Shown: piece by piece, positions 22,313 to 30,466 of the stretch
How positions within the stretch are numbered: the stretch's first letter is position 1
Layout of the letters: each line of letters begins with the position of its first letter
DNA from: Streptomyces sp. NRRL WC-3742
GTDB lineage: Bacteria; Actinomycetota; Actinomycetes; Streptomycetales; Streptomycetaceae
Assembly: GCF_000720635.1 (NCBI RefSeq)
Contig: NZ_JOCF01000105.1
Location: forward strand, 1-32,887
Length of the DNA: 32,887 bases
Direction of reading: 5' to 3'
Program-made: the position numbers and the translations under genes
The notes under the pieces: generated by a model
The model's database searches: none
What the model saw: the letters and a program-made list of their open reading frames with translations, nothing else
Told to the model about the DNA's origin: nothing

Positions 22313-23173
22313 CTAGGAGGTCCAGCCGGTCTCCATGAGGGCCTCGGCGGCGCCGTTGGCGGGCTGGGGGACGCCGGCGAGGTCCAGGCTGAACAGGGCG
22401 ACCAGCAGTTGTTCGCCGCGGACGGTGGCCTGGTGGGAGTAGCCGGCCAGGGTGAACATGGCGGCGGCCATCTCCTCGGCATGCAGGGTCTGCATCCACA
22501 GGCACTCGACGGACTTCACGTCGGCGGGCTCCGTCCAGGTGTCGACCTGGGCGACCATCCGGGTGCCGAGCAGGGTGACGCCGTCGCGCTCCTGCGCCTC
22601 CGTCAGTTCGAGGTCGTCGAAGCCGAGCCACTCCAGGTAGCGGGCGGCGGTGAACACCGCGTCCTGGGAGGTGCGCACCGGGTGGGGGCGGAACGGGGCG
22701 CGGTGGCGGAAGGGGCGGGCCCGTCCGGCCGAGGTGCCGGGGGCCGCGGGCGGGGCGGGCACGGGGGCGCCCAACGGGTGGGCCGGGTACGGGCGGGAGG
22801 TCTGCGGGCCGGGGGCGGCGAGCGGGGCGGCGGTGCCGGTGCCCAGGCGGGTCGTGCGGTCCACCGGGAGCCGGACGGTGGCGCCGCAGTTGCAGGTGAA
22901 CTCCGGCTGGGGCCACTGGTCGGAGCGGCCGCAGTGGGGGCAGCGCATGCTCAGCCAGGAGTCCTCCCAGGAGCGGAACCGCACCTGCACGGGGACCCCG
23001 CCGCGCAGCAGCGGCACCTTCAGCGAGGCGCCGCACGGGCAGGGCAGCGACGGGGGCTCGTACAGGTGCTCGCGGCGGCAGGCGGGGCAGCGGATCGCCC
23101 GGGCGCCGCCGCCCGCCCCGGGACCTTGCCGCGCGGGGTCGTGTCCGGTGAAGTCGTCGGGCAGTCCGGCCAT
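22313..23173 (-). CDS. zinc-ribbon protein with a degenerate Mrr-like (restriction endonuclease fold) domain
   Basis: This 286-residue protein has two zinc ribbons in residues 28-115 (CPAC...CPCG and CPHC...CNCG), then a Pro/Arg-rich linker (about 115-165), then a C-terminal domain (about 168-286). The C-terminal domain begins DAVFTAARYLEWLGFDDLEL, continues GVTLLGTRMVAQVD and ends with LAGYSHQATVRGEQLLVALFSLDLAG. That order resembles Mrr-type nucleases (D-x(n)-QxK, then helix-strand), but the usual catalytic QxK reads QVD. It is probably a non-cleaving nucleic-acid or protein binding module. The Mrr link is my reading and is uncertain; the zinc ribbons are clear. GGAG precedes the ATG by about eight bases. 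Confidence 0.7.
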   Translation of the reverse strand: MAGLPDDFTGHDPARQGPGAGGGARAIRCPACRREHLYEPPSLPCPCGASLKVPLLRGGVPVQVRFRSWEDSWLSMRCPHCGRSDQWPQPEFTCNCGATVRLPVDRTTRLGTGTAAPLAAPGPQTSRPYPAHPLGAPVPAPPAAPGTSAGRARPFRHRAPFRPHPVRTSQDAVFTAARYLEWLGFDDLELTEAQERDGVTLLGTRMVAQVDTWTEPADVKSVECLWMQTLHAEEMAAAMFTLAGYSHQATVRGEQLLVALFSLDLAGVPQPANGAAEALMETGWTS

Positions 23174-23326
23174 CGCGGGCTCCGTCCCTCGGGGTCGGGT
23201 GGGGTTCGATTCCCATGCTCCCTGATGCGGCGGGCGGTTGGCACGGAATGGGGCAATCCTCAGGGATGGATCAGGGACGGTCGTCCGGCAGGTGGAGCGT
23301 GGGCGACCGGCGCTCCGCCTCGATGG

Positions 23327-23929
23327 TTAGGCGGCGCCCCACCTGGCCAGGTCGGCGGGGGTGTCCAGGTCGTCGGGGACGGCCACGTCGGCGCATTCGA
23401 CGAGGGCGGTCTCCGCCGCGTGCGCCGCCAGCAGCGCCCTGGCGCCGGAGTCGCCGTGCGCGCCGGCGGCCGCCTCGGCGAAGTGGCGGGCGCCGATCAG
23501 CACGGGGTGCCCGCGCCGGCCCCCGTAGGCGGCGGCGGCGAGTTCGGCGCCGGCCCGGTGCGCGGCCAGCAGCCGGGCGACGGCGGCCGGGGTGACGCCC
23601 GGGGTGTCCACCAGCAGCACCAGCGCCGCCGAGACGCCCGGCGGCAGGGCGGCCAGGCCCGCGCGCAGCGAGGAGCCCATCCCGCTCGCCCAGTCCGGGT
23701 TGGCGACCAGCCGGCAGCCCGGCAGGTGCGCGGTGGTCCGCACCTGCGCGGCGGCGGCGCCCAGGACGACCACCACCTCGGGGCAGCCGCCCGCCCGGGC
23801 CACGGCCACCGTGTGCTCCACCAGCGGGCGGCCGCCGTAGCGGATCAGCGCCTTGGGCCGTCCGCCCAGGCGCCGACCGCCTCCGGCGGCCAGGACGAGC
23901 GCGGCGACGGGCCCCAGCGAGTTCTGCAT
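23327..23929 (-). CDS. MobA/MocA-like nucleotidyltransferase
   Basis: This 200-residue protein has an NTP-transferase fold. The nucleotide-binding loop LAAGGGRRLGGRPKAL is at residues about 13-28, the middle motif NPDWASGMGSSLRAGL is typical of MocA/CoxD-type enzymes, and LLVDTPGVTP gives the metal-binding Asp. HPVLIGARHF further supports the family. Such enzymes attach CMP or GMP to molybdopterin, but related members serve other pathways. No molybdenum enzyme or other cofactor gene is nearby. The ATG at 23929 (MQNSLGPVAAL) is the normal start; the frame extends to 24085 without conserved sequence. Confidence 0.85.
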   Translation of the reverse strand: MQNSLGPVAALVLAAGGGRRLGGRPKALIRYGGRPLVEHTVAVARAGGCPEVVVVLGAAAAQVRTTAHLPGCRLVANPDWASGMGSSLRAGLAALPPGVSAALVLLVDTPGVTPAAVARLLAAHRAGAELAAAAYGGRRGHPVLIGARHFAEAAAGAHGDSGARALLAAHAAETALVECADVAVPDDLDTPADLARWGAA

Positions 23930-24041
23930 GGGTCCAGCCTGCCCGGTGGGGAGGGCGCGGCGCATCGGACGAAGGCACAACGCCACCGGCCGGACCGGGT
24001 GTGAGCTTCGACATGCTCCTCGGGGTCCGCGTGGCGTCGCC

Positions 24042-24070
24042 TTGACCCGCCTTGGGGCGGCTGATCCACT
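24042..24070 (+). promoter_or_regulatory. weak candidate promoter for the secreted HNH nuclease gene
   Basis: TTGACC at 24042-24047 is a good -35. With a 17-base spacer the -10 would be TCCACT at 24065-24070, which is poor. The predicted start site would give a leader of about 35 bases with GGGAG at 24101-24105. Confidence 0.25.
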
Positions 24071-24111
24071 CCGCTGGTCCGTCAAACCGCCCCTGACCTC
24101 GGGAGTTATCC

Positions 24112-24876
24112 GTGCCCGCCCGCCGTACCCGGCTCTCCGCCGCCACCGTGTTCCTCATATGCGCGCTCGCGCTGGTCGGTTGGCTGGTCGGCGGCCGCGA
24201 CCACGACAAGCCCGCTCCCGGCGGCACCGCTCCGGCCGGGGCGCTGGGCACCAGCCCGCTGCAGAACCCGGACGGCACCAAGCCCGGCCTCGCCCCGCTG
24301 GGCACCCCCGAGGAGCGCAGGGCCGGCCGCGAGCTCATCACCAGGGTCACCACCGCCGCCCCCGGCCCCAAGGACGGCTACGACCGTAACGAGTTCGGCC
24401 CCGCCTGGACGGACAACGTCGAGGGCGTCCCCCTCGGCGGCAACAAGTGCGACACCCGCAACGACCTGCTCGCCCGTGACGGCACCGGCGTCGAGCGCAA
24501 GGACGGCTCGGACTGCGTGGTCACCGCGATGACCATCCACGACCCGTACACCGGCAGGACCGTCCGGTGGACGAAGCAGCAGCCCACGAAGATCCAGATC
24601 GACCACGTGATGCCCCTGTCCTACGACTGGCAGATGGGCGCGGCCGCCTGGGACAAGCTCAAGCGCGTCCAGATCGCCAACGACCCGCTCAACCTGATCC
24701 CCGCCGACGGCTCCCAGAACGCCTCCAAGGGCGACTCCGGCCCGGCCTCCTGGCTGCCCGCCAACACCGAGGTGCGCTGCTCCTACGCGGTGCGCTTCGC
24801 CCAGGTGTCGCTGAAGTACGGGCTGCCCGTCAGCGAGGCGGACAAGAAGACCATGCTCCAGCAGTGCGGCGGCTGA
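24112..24876 (+). CDS. secreted HNH endonuclease (DUF1524/GmrSD C-terminal-like)
   Basis: This 254-residue protein has a membrane/signal segment at residues about 9-27 (SAATVFLICALALVGWLVG), a Gly/Pro linker and a nuclease domain. The HNH motif is visible: IQIDHVMPLS with D164-H165, then NDPLNLIPADGSQNASKGD with N194, N203 and K206; an upstream CDTRNDLLARD also fits DUF1524. It should be exported and cut DNA outside the cytoplasm, by analogy with secreted Streptomyces nucleases. Two cysteines (C113, C135) could form a disulfide. The GTG start has GGGAG six bases upstream. It stands alone with its own terminator-like hairpin; a nutritional or competitive role is inferred. Confidence 0.88.
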   Translation: MPARRTRLSAATVFLICALALVGWLVGGRDHDKPAPGGTAPAGALGTSPLQNPDGTKPGLAPLGTPEERRAGRELITRVTTAAPGPKDGYDRNEFGPAWTDNVEGVPLGGNKCDTRNDLLARDGTGVERKDGSDCVVTAMTIHDPYTGRTVRWTKQQPTKIQIDHVMPLSYDWQMGAAAWDKLKRVQIANDPLNLIPADGSQNASKGDSGPASWLPANTEVRCSYAVRFAQVSLKYGLPVSEADKKTMLQQCGG

Positions 24877-24933
24877 CCGAGGCCCCGAACGACCGCGCCA
24901 AGACCGTTCCGCGACCGGCGGAAACCCTCCCGT

Positions 24934-24955
24934 CGGGCCCCAGGTCCGGGGCCCG
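24934..24955 (+). terminator. hairpin after the HNH nuclease gene
   Basis: Arms CGGGCCCC (24934-24941) and GGGGCCCG (24948-24955) enclose the loop AGGTCC. It lies 58 bases after the stop codon. No T-run is present. Confidence 0.5.
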
Positions 24956-24994
24956 GATGTGACCCGGACCGGGGATGGATGGTATGCGTGAGCA

Positions 24995-26563
24995 GTGGAC
25001 TCGAAGATCCAACGGTCACCCCGCAGGGCCCTGCCCGCCCTCGCCGCCGCGCTCGCCGCCGCCCTGACGGCCGCCGGCTGCACCGGCACGCCCACCGCGA
25101 GCGCCCCGACCGCCCGCCCGCCCCTGGCCGACAGAGCCCCGTCCGCCGCCGCGCCCGAACTGCGCGCGCTCTACGACCAGCGGATCGACTGGCAGTCCTG
25201 CGGGGAGCCCGCCGAGGGCGGGGAGCCCACCGTCGAGTGCGCCACCCTCAAGGCGCCGCTGGACTACGAGAAGCCCGGCGGCGAGACCATCGACGTCGCC
25301 CTCACCCGGGTTCCCGCCGCCGACCAGAAGCACCGCCTCGGCGCCCTGGTCCTCAACCCGGGCGGGCCCGGCAACTCCGGTACGAGCATGATCCAGTGGG
25401 GCTGGAAGAGCTACCAGGGCCCGCTGCACGACCGCTACGACCTCGTCGGCTTCGACCCGCGCGGCGCCGGCCGCACCACCCCGGTGCACTGCCTCGACGA
25501 CCGCACCCGCGACGAGTGGACCTCCACCGACGACCCCGGCTACGACCACGGCCGCGTCATCGCCGACGCCTGCCAGGCCAAGCACGCCGCCCTCCTGCCG
25601 CACCTCGGCACCCGCGACACCGCCCGCGACATGGACGTGCTGCGCAGCGCCCTCGGCCAGCGCAAGCTCGACTTCCTCGGCCTGTCCTACGGCACCTACC
25701 TCGGCGCCCTCTACGCCGAGGAGTTCCCCGAGCGCACCGGCCGCCTCGTCCTCGACGGCGCCGTGGAGCGCAGCACCGACCTGATGCACCTCAACGGCGA
25801 ACAGGCCGTCGCCACCGAGGCCGAGTTCACCTCCTTCGCCACCGACTGCGCCACCAACGACGAGTCCTGCCCCTTCGGCACCGACCCGGCCGCCGCCCCG
25901 CGCCGCCTCGCCGAGTTCCTCGACGGCCTGCGGGCCCGCCCCCTGAGCACCGGGGACGGGCGCAGCCTCACCGCCGCCCTCGCCTGGGGCGGCGTCATCG
26001 GCGTCCTCAACGACGGCAGCCGCTCCTTCGAGCGGCTGCGCGAGGCCCTCGCTCCGGCGGTCACCCGCGGCGACGCCGACGAGCTGATGCGCCTGGCCGA
26101 CAACGCCAACGGCCGCGACCAGGACGGCCGTTACGACACCGCCGCCGACGCCTACGCGGCCATCCACTGCGCCGACGCGGCCCTCGCCCCCAGCCCCGCC
26201 GACCTGCGCACCGCCCTCGCCGCCCTCGCCGCCCAGGCCCCGCTCACCAGCCACCACGACACCCGCCTCGCCCTGCTCGACCCGGACTGCCGCCCCTGGC
26301 CGTACCGCTCGCCGGAGAAGCCGCACACGGTGAAGGCGCCGGGCAGCGCGCCGATCCTCGTCGTCGGCTCCACGGGCGACCCGGTCACGCCGTACCCGTG
26401 GGCGCAGCGGATGGCCGCCGGGTTCGAGCACGGAGTGCTGCTCACCCGGGACGGGGACGGGCACACCGCGTGGGACAAGAGCGGGTGCGTGCGCTCGGCG
26501 GTCGCGGACTACCTGGTGGACGGGCGGATGCCGGCCCCGGGGACGCGCTGCGCCTCGGACTGA
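24995..26563 (+). CDS. alpha/beta-hydrolase lipoprotein, tripeptidyl aminopeptidase family
   Basis: This 522-residue protein has a lipoprotein signal (lipobox TAAGC, acylated C29), an N-terminal catalytic alpha/beta-hydrolase half and the C-terminal TAP-like domain of Streptomyces secreted aminopeptidases. The oxyanion segment VLNPGGPGNSG, the nucleophile elbow GLSYG (S231), the acid STGDPVTP and the His of RDGDGHTAW are all present. It likely removes tripeptides from peptide N-termini outside the cell. The GTG at 24995 has only a weak ribosome-binding site, but no other start allows the full signal peptide. A strong hairpin follows its stop. Confidence 0.92.
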   Translation: MDSKIQRSPRRALPALAAALAAALTAAGCTGTPTASAPTARPPLADRAPSAAAPELRALYDQRIDWQSCGEPAEGGEPTVECATLKAPLDYEKPGGETIDVALTRVPAADQKHRLGALVLNPGGPGNSGTSMIQWGWKSYQGPLHDRYDLVGFDPRGAGRTTPVHCLDDRTRDEWTSTDDPGYDHGRVIADACQAKHAALLPHLGTRDTARDMDVLRSALGQRKLDFLGLSYGTYLGALYAEEFPERTGRLVLDGAVERSTDLMHLNGEQAVATEAEFTSFATDCATNDESCPFGTDPAAAPRRLAEFLDGLRARPLSTGDGRSLTAALAWGGVIGVLNDGSRSFERLREALAPAVTRGDADELMRLADNANGRDQDGRYDTAADAYAAIHCADAALAPSPADLRTALAALAAQAPLTSHHDTRLALLDPDCRPWPYRSPEKPHTVKAPGSAPILVVGSTGDPVTPYPWAQRMAAGFEHGVLLTRDGDGHTAWDKSGCVRSAVADYLVDGRMPAPGTRCASD

Positions 26564-26586
26564 CATGGCCTGACCTGACGCGACGG

Positions 26587-26627
26587 CGCAGGGGGCGCAC
26601 CGCGCTGCTCGCGGTGCGCCCCCTGCG
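26587..26627. terminator. perfect 18-bp bidirectional terminator hairpin
   Basis: The arms 26587-26604 and 26610-26627 are exact reverse complements (CGCAGGGGGCGCACCGCG on the left) with loop CTGCT. It lies 23 bases after the TAP gene and 20 bases from the stop of the convergent GT39 gene, so it probably ends both transcripts. Confidence 0.88.
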
Positions 26628-26647
26628 GGCCTCTTCCGGTCGGCGGC

Positions 26648-29092
26648 TCAGGAGGTCGGGGCCGTCAGGTCGGTCGGGGCCGTCAGGTCGTAGAACGTGG
26701 CCGTGCCGACGGTGCGCTTGGTGAAGTGGGCCGTCACCCACGCCTGGATCTGGGCGCTCTCGGTCTGCCGGCCGCCCTCGTCGTCGCCCTCGCCGCCGGC
26801 GCCACCGAAGCCGCGGCGGGAGCCGCCGTCGATGAACCAGTGGACCTTGCCCTGCTGGACGTCCTTCTGGAAGTCGGCCAGGCTCAGCGACGGGTCGGTG
26901 CCGTTGAAGCCGCCGAGGGCCATCACCGGCTTGCCGGTGGCGAGTTGGTAGCTCGCGGAGTTCTGCGAGCCGACCGCCGCCGCGGCCCAGGTGAAGCGGT
27001 CGGCGTCCTGCTTCAGCAGGGCCGCGGCCTCGTCGCTCACCTTGGTGCCGCCGAGCAGGCCGCCCATGCCGCCCGCGCCGCCCATGCCGCCGGGGAAGCC
27101 CTCGGGGCCGCCGGGCAGGCCCGGCACGGTGGCGGCGCCGTTGCCGTTGCCCGTCGTGCCGCGCTCGTGGCGGCCGTTCGCCTTGCCCGAGCCGTTGCCC
27201 GAGCCGTTGCCCGAGCCGTTGTTGGAGCCGTCGCCGAAACCGTTGTCGGAGCCGGAGCCGGGATTGGCGCCCGCGCCCGGCCCGCCCGGCCCGCCCGGGA
27301 AGCCCGGGAAGGCGCCCCCGCCGGGGAAGCCCCCGCCGTTCCTGCCGCGCGGGGCCTGACCGCCCGGGAAGCCCGCGCCGCCCTTGCGCCCGCCGCCGCC
27401 CGGCCCGAACGAGCCCTTGACGGACGGTCCGGCCGTCACGATCGAGCCGTTGTGCGCCGTCGCCACGGTGTCCACCGCGTACGCCGCCGGGCCGCCGAAC
27501 GCCGCCGCCAGGCCCACCAGGCCCGCCACCGAGGCGATCCGCGCCCCGAACCGGCCCGAGGACCGCCCGGCCGCCTGGCCCCAGACCAGCGCGCCCGCCG
27601 CCGCCAGCCCGCCGAGCAGCACCGCCCAGCGCAGCCACGGCAGGAAGTCCGAGCTGCGCCCGAGCAGGACGAACGCCCAGACCGCCGTCACCGCGAGGGT
27701 GCCGGAGAGCACCAGCGCCCACGGCAGCCGGTGCCGCGCCCGCCACAGCCCGTCCACGCCCATGCCGACCAGGGCCGCGACGGCCGGGGCCAGCGCCACC
27801 GTGTAGTACTGGTGGAAGATCCCGGACATGAAGCTGAACACCAGCGCCGTGGAGATCAGCCAGCCGCCCCAGACCAGGAACGCCGCGCGGGCGGTGTCGG
27901 TGCGGGCGTAGCGGCGGGTCGCCCAGAGGCCGACGACCAGCAGGATCAGCGCGGCCGGCATCAGCCAGGCGATCTGCCCGCCGATGTCGCTGCCGAACAG
28001 CCGGGTGACGCCGGTCTGGCCCCAGCCGCGGCCGCCGCGGGCCGCGCCGCCCGGCAGGTCCAGCCCGGCGGGCAGGCGCGCGCCGCCGCCGACGCTGCCG
28101 CGCTCGTTGCCGTCCACCCGGCCGAGGCCGTTGTAGCCGAAGGTCAGCGACAGGAAGCTGTTGTCCTGGGAGCCGCCGACGTACGGGCGGGCCGAGGCGG
28201 GCAGCAGTTCGACCACGGCCACCCACCAGCCGCCCGCGACGAGCAGGGCCGCGCCCGCGAGCAGCGTCTGGCGCACCCGCCGCCACAGGCCCGTGGGCGC
28301 GACGACCAGGTAGACCACCGCGAAGGCGGGCAGGATCAGGAAGGCCGCCAGCGTCTTGGTGAGGAAGGCGAAGCCGAACATCGCCCCGGTGAACAGCAGC
28401 CACCGGGTGCTCGCCGTCTCGATGGCCCGCACCATCCCGTACGCGGAGAGGGTGAGCAGCAGCACCAGCAGCGCGTCGGGGTTGTTGAAGCGGAACATCA
28501 GCGCCGCGACGGGGGTGAGCGCGAACGCGGCCCCGGCGATCAGCCCGCCGAGCGGGGAGAAGCGGCGGCGCACCGTCGCGTACAGCACGCCCGCGGTGGC
28601 GGCGCCCATCAGGGCCTGCGGGGCCAGGATCGACCAGGAGTTGAGGCCGAACAGCCGCACCGACAGGGCCATCGGCCACAGCGACATGGGGGGCTTGTCG
28701 ACGGTGATGAAGTTCGCGGCGTCCGAGGAGCCGAAGAAGAACGCCTTCCAGCTCTGGCTGCCCGCCTGGACGGCCGCCGAGTAGAAGGCGTTCGCCCAGC
28801 CGGAGGCGCCCAGGCCCCACAGGTAGAGGAGCGCGGTGGCGGCCATCAGCCCCAGCAGGGCCGGGCGCACCCAGCGCGGGTCGTCCTCGCGGCCGCGCCA
28901 GGCCCGGGCGGGCAGGGTGCGCAGCCGCTCCGACCAGGAGGCGAACCCCTTCGGCCCGACGGGCGGCAGGGGCTGCTCCGGGAAGAGCGGGGCCGGCCGG
29001 TCAACCCCCGGCTGCGGCACCTGCGGCGGCGGGTAGTCCGCGGCCTCGGGCCACGGTTCGCCGGCCGGAGGGGAATAGCTGCTCGTGGTCAT
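26648..29092 (-). CDS. GT39-family (ArnT/PMT-like) integral membrane glycosyltransferase
   Basis: This 814-residue protein has a Pro-rich cytoplasmic start (1-75) and about 11-12 membrane helices (75-545). A long Gly-rich extracytoplasmic insert follows (about 557-690), then a soluble C-terminal domain. The first loop carries NAFYSAAVQAG and FITVDKPPMSLW, where the VDKPP Asp matches the family's catalytic region. The usual DE of ArnT/PMT loop 1 is absent, as in the actinobacterial branch. It would move a sugar from a polyprenyl-phosphate carrier to an acceptor at the cell surface; donor and acceptor are unknown. The Gly-rich insert has NGSG repeats, and the last 14 residues contain a duplicated hexapeptide (LTAPTD/LTAPTS). 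It lies downstream of a membrane esterase on the same strand. Confidence 0.88.
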   Translation of the reverse strand: MTTSSYSPPAGEPWPEAADYPPPQVPQPGVDRPAPLFPEQPLPPVGPKGFASWSERLRTLPARAWRGREDDPRWVRPALLGLMAATALLYLWGLGASGWANAFYSAAVQAGSQSWKAFFFGSSDAANFITVDKPPMSLWPMALSVRLFGLNSWSILAPQALMGAATAGVLYATVRRRFSPLGGLIAGAAFALTPVAALMFRFNNPDALLVLLLTLSAYGMVRAIETASTRWLLFTGAMFGFAFLTKTLAAFLILPAFAVVYLVVAPTGLWRRVRQTLLAGAALLVAGGWWVAVVELLPASARPYVGGSQDNSFLSLTFGYNGLGRVDGNERGSVGGGARLPAGLDLPGGAARGGRGWGQTGVTRLFGSDIGGQIAWLMPAALILLVVGLWATRRYARTDTARAAFLVWGGWLISTALVFSFMSGIFHQYYTVALAPAVAALVGMGVDGLWRARHRLPWALVLSGTLAVTAVWAFVLLGRSSDFLPWLRWAVLLGGLAAAGALVWGQAAGRSSGRFGARIASVAGLVGLAAAFGGPAAYAVDTVATAHNGSIVTAGPSVKGSFGPGGGGRKGGAGFPGGQAPRGRNGGGFPGGGAFPGFPGGPGGPGAGANPGSGSDNGFGDGSNNGSGNGSGNGSGKANGRHERGTTGNGNGAATVPGLPGGPEGFPGGMGGAGGMGGLLGGTKVSDEAAALLKQDADRFTWAAAAVGSQNSASYQLATGKPVMALGGFNGTDPSLSLADFQKDVQQGKVHWFIDGGSRRGFGGAGGEGDDEGGRQTESAQIQAWVTAHFTKRTVGTATFYDLTAPTDLTAPTS
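26654..26689 (-). repeat. 18-bp tandem duplication at the GT39 C-terminus
   Basis: The 18-base unit 26654-26671 is repeated exactly at 26672-26689 (plus strand ggtcggggccgtcaggtc). It duplicates the hexapeptide around LTAPTD just before the stop codon. An exact copy suggests recent slippage. Confidence 0.85.
27183..27230 (-). repeat. 12-bp tandem repeat encoding NGSG units in the GT39 insert
   Basis: Three exact copies of ttgcccgagccg are followed by a fourth with two changes (ttgttggagccg). Each encodes Asn-Gly-Ser-Gly on the minus strand. The repeat sits in the Gly-rich extracytoplasmic loop and keeps frame. Confidence 0.85.
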
Positions 29093-29144
29093 GCGCCATA
29101 CGCTGGGTGGCGTGGCTGAGAGAACCGTGAGACGGGGCTGTGAG

Positions 29145-29171
29145 ACGGGTTTGATCTAGGGGTTCACCCGT
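29145..29171. other. short inverted repeat between esterase and GT39 genes
   Basis: ACGGGT (29145-29150) and ACCCGT (29166-29171) form 6-bp arms with a 15-base spacer, 36 bases beyond the esterase stop. It could be a weak terminator or an operator for the GT39 gene. The direct repeat GTGAGACGGG also occurs twice nearby. Confidence 0.3.
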
Positions 29172-29206
29172 TTCGCGGGGTCTCCTGGCCCTGCGGGTTC
29201 TCCGGC

Positions 29207-30325
29207 TCAGGCGGCGGCGGGCATCGTGAGGTGCTTGCCCAGCCACTCCAGGGCCGGGGGGATCTCCCGGGTCCAGGTGTGGAAGTTGTGGCCGGCGGTG
29301 TCCAGGGTGATCGTGGACATCGCGGTCGGGGCCTTGAAGGCGCCGACCATGGCCTGGGTCTCCTCGTAGTTGTTCTCGTCGTTCGCCGTGGTCAGCAGCA
29401 GGGAGACGGGCACCGGCGGCTGGTTCTTGAGCCGCCACAGCAGGTCGTTCTCCTGCTTGAGCTTGTCGTCGCCGCCGAACAGGTCGCCGGTGGTCGGGTC
29501 GTGGGCGGCGCTGTAGTAGCCGGAGAGTGCCACGGCGGCCTTGTAGGAGTCGGGCTTGCGCAGCGCGAACTTCAGCGCGCAGTAGCCGCCGGTGGAGTTG
29601 CCGATGACGGCGCGGTTGGCCGGGTCGGTGCCGATCCGGTAGGTGGCGGCGAGGGCCTTGGGCAGGTCGGTGGTGAAGAAGGACTCCACCTGGGGGCCGT
29701 TCGGCACGTCGACGCACTCGGTGTCCCGGTCGACGAGGGTGGGGCGGGTCATCACCAGGATGGTCGGCGGCAGCTTCTTCTTCTCGATCGCGTCGAGGGT
29801 GGACGCCGGGTACTGCATCAGCGAGATCAGCTTCTCGGGGGTGCCCGGGTAGCCGGTGAGCACCAGGGCCATCGGGAAGCGCTGCTTGGCGAAGTCCGGC
29901 TGGAAGTACTGCGGGGGCAGGTAGACGTACGCCTCGGTGGTCAGACCGCTGCCGGCCCCCTTGACGGCGACCTTCTGGATCAGCCCGGAGCGGTCGGGCT
30001 CCGAGCCCTGCGCCGAGTAGAACTTCTGCTCTCCGGTGACGGCCACGCCGGAGGCGTTCGGCTGGTGGTCGACGACGGTGCCCAGGCCCCCGCTGGTGCC
30101 GAGCAGGTCGGTCCAGGAGCTGTAGAAGCCGAAGTAGCTGTTGGCGATCAGGCCCATCGCGGCCAGCACCGACAGCTGCGCGGCCAGGAACGCGCCGAGC
30201 CGGCCCGCCCAGGACTTCCACCCCTTCCCGCCGAACCGCGGCCAGAGCCACATGGTGGCGGCGAAGACGAGGATCGCGACCACGGAGGCGACGATCTGGA
30301 GGGGGAGTCCGGTGAGACTGAGCAC
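29207..30325 (-). CDS. membrane-anchored esterase, alpha/beta-hydrolase (esterase D/Ag85-like)
   Basis: This 372-residue protein has three hydrophobic segments in its first about 85 residues (LPLQIVASVVAILVFAATMWL and a stretch around AAQLSVLAAMGLIANSYF are clear) and then an extracytoplasmic alpha/beta-hydrolase domain. The nucleophile motif GNSTGGYCAL and the His in AGHNFHTW are seen, with VYLPPQYF and LVLTGYPGTPE typical of the esterase D/mycolyltransferase-like group. It probably acts on an ester at the cell envelope, substrate unknown. The GTG at 30325 is the only start that gives the normal N-terminus; its ribosome-binding site is weak. The GT39 gene follows on the same strand, 114 bases away. 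Confidence 0.85.
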   Translation of the reverse strand: MLSLTGLPLQIVASVVAILVFAATMWLWPRFGGKGWKSWAGRLGAFLAAQLSVLAAMGLIANSYFGFYSSWTDLLGTSGGLGTVVDHQPNASGVAVTGEQKFYSAQGSEPDRSGLIQKVAVKGAGSGLTTEAYVYLPPQYFQPDFAKQRFPMALVLTGYPGTPEKLISLMQYPASTLDAIEKKKLPPTILVMTRPTLVDRDTECVDVPNGPQVESFFTTDLPKALAATYRIGTDPANRAVIGNSTGGYCALKFALRKPDSYKAAVALSGYYSAAHDPTTGDLFGGDDKLKQENDLLWRLKNQPPVPVSLLLTTANDENNYEETQAMVGAFKAPTAMSTITLDTAGHNFHTWTREIPPALEWLGKHLTMPAAA

Positions 30326-30466
30326 CCGCCCGATGGTAGTTGACCTCCTGGGAGTTCCCTGGACGGGCCCCGGCAGGTAACAGGTTGACCATGCCCTCAC
30401 AAGATCGGGACGATGTGCCGCCGTGAGTACGGACTGCACGGACTGTCGAGTTTTCGGGGCGGGATC

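Noticed and set aside
22147..22338. Small plus-strand frame with a Cys-rich stretch (GGCCFCGSDD)
   Set aside because: It overlaps the start of the TPR-like gene and the stop of the zinc-ribbon gene on the other strand, with no ribosome-binding site or conservation that I can see.
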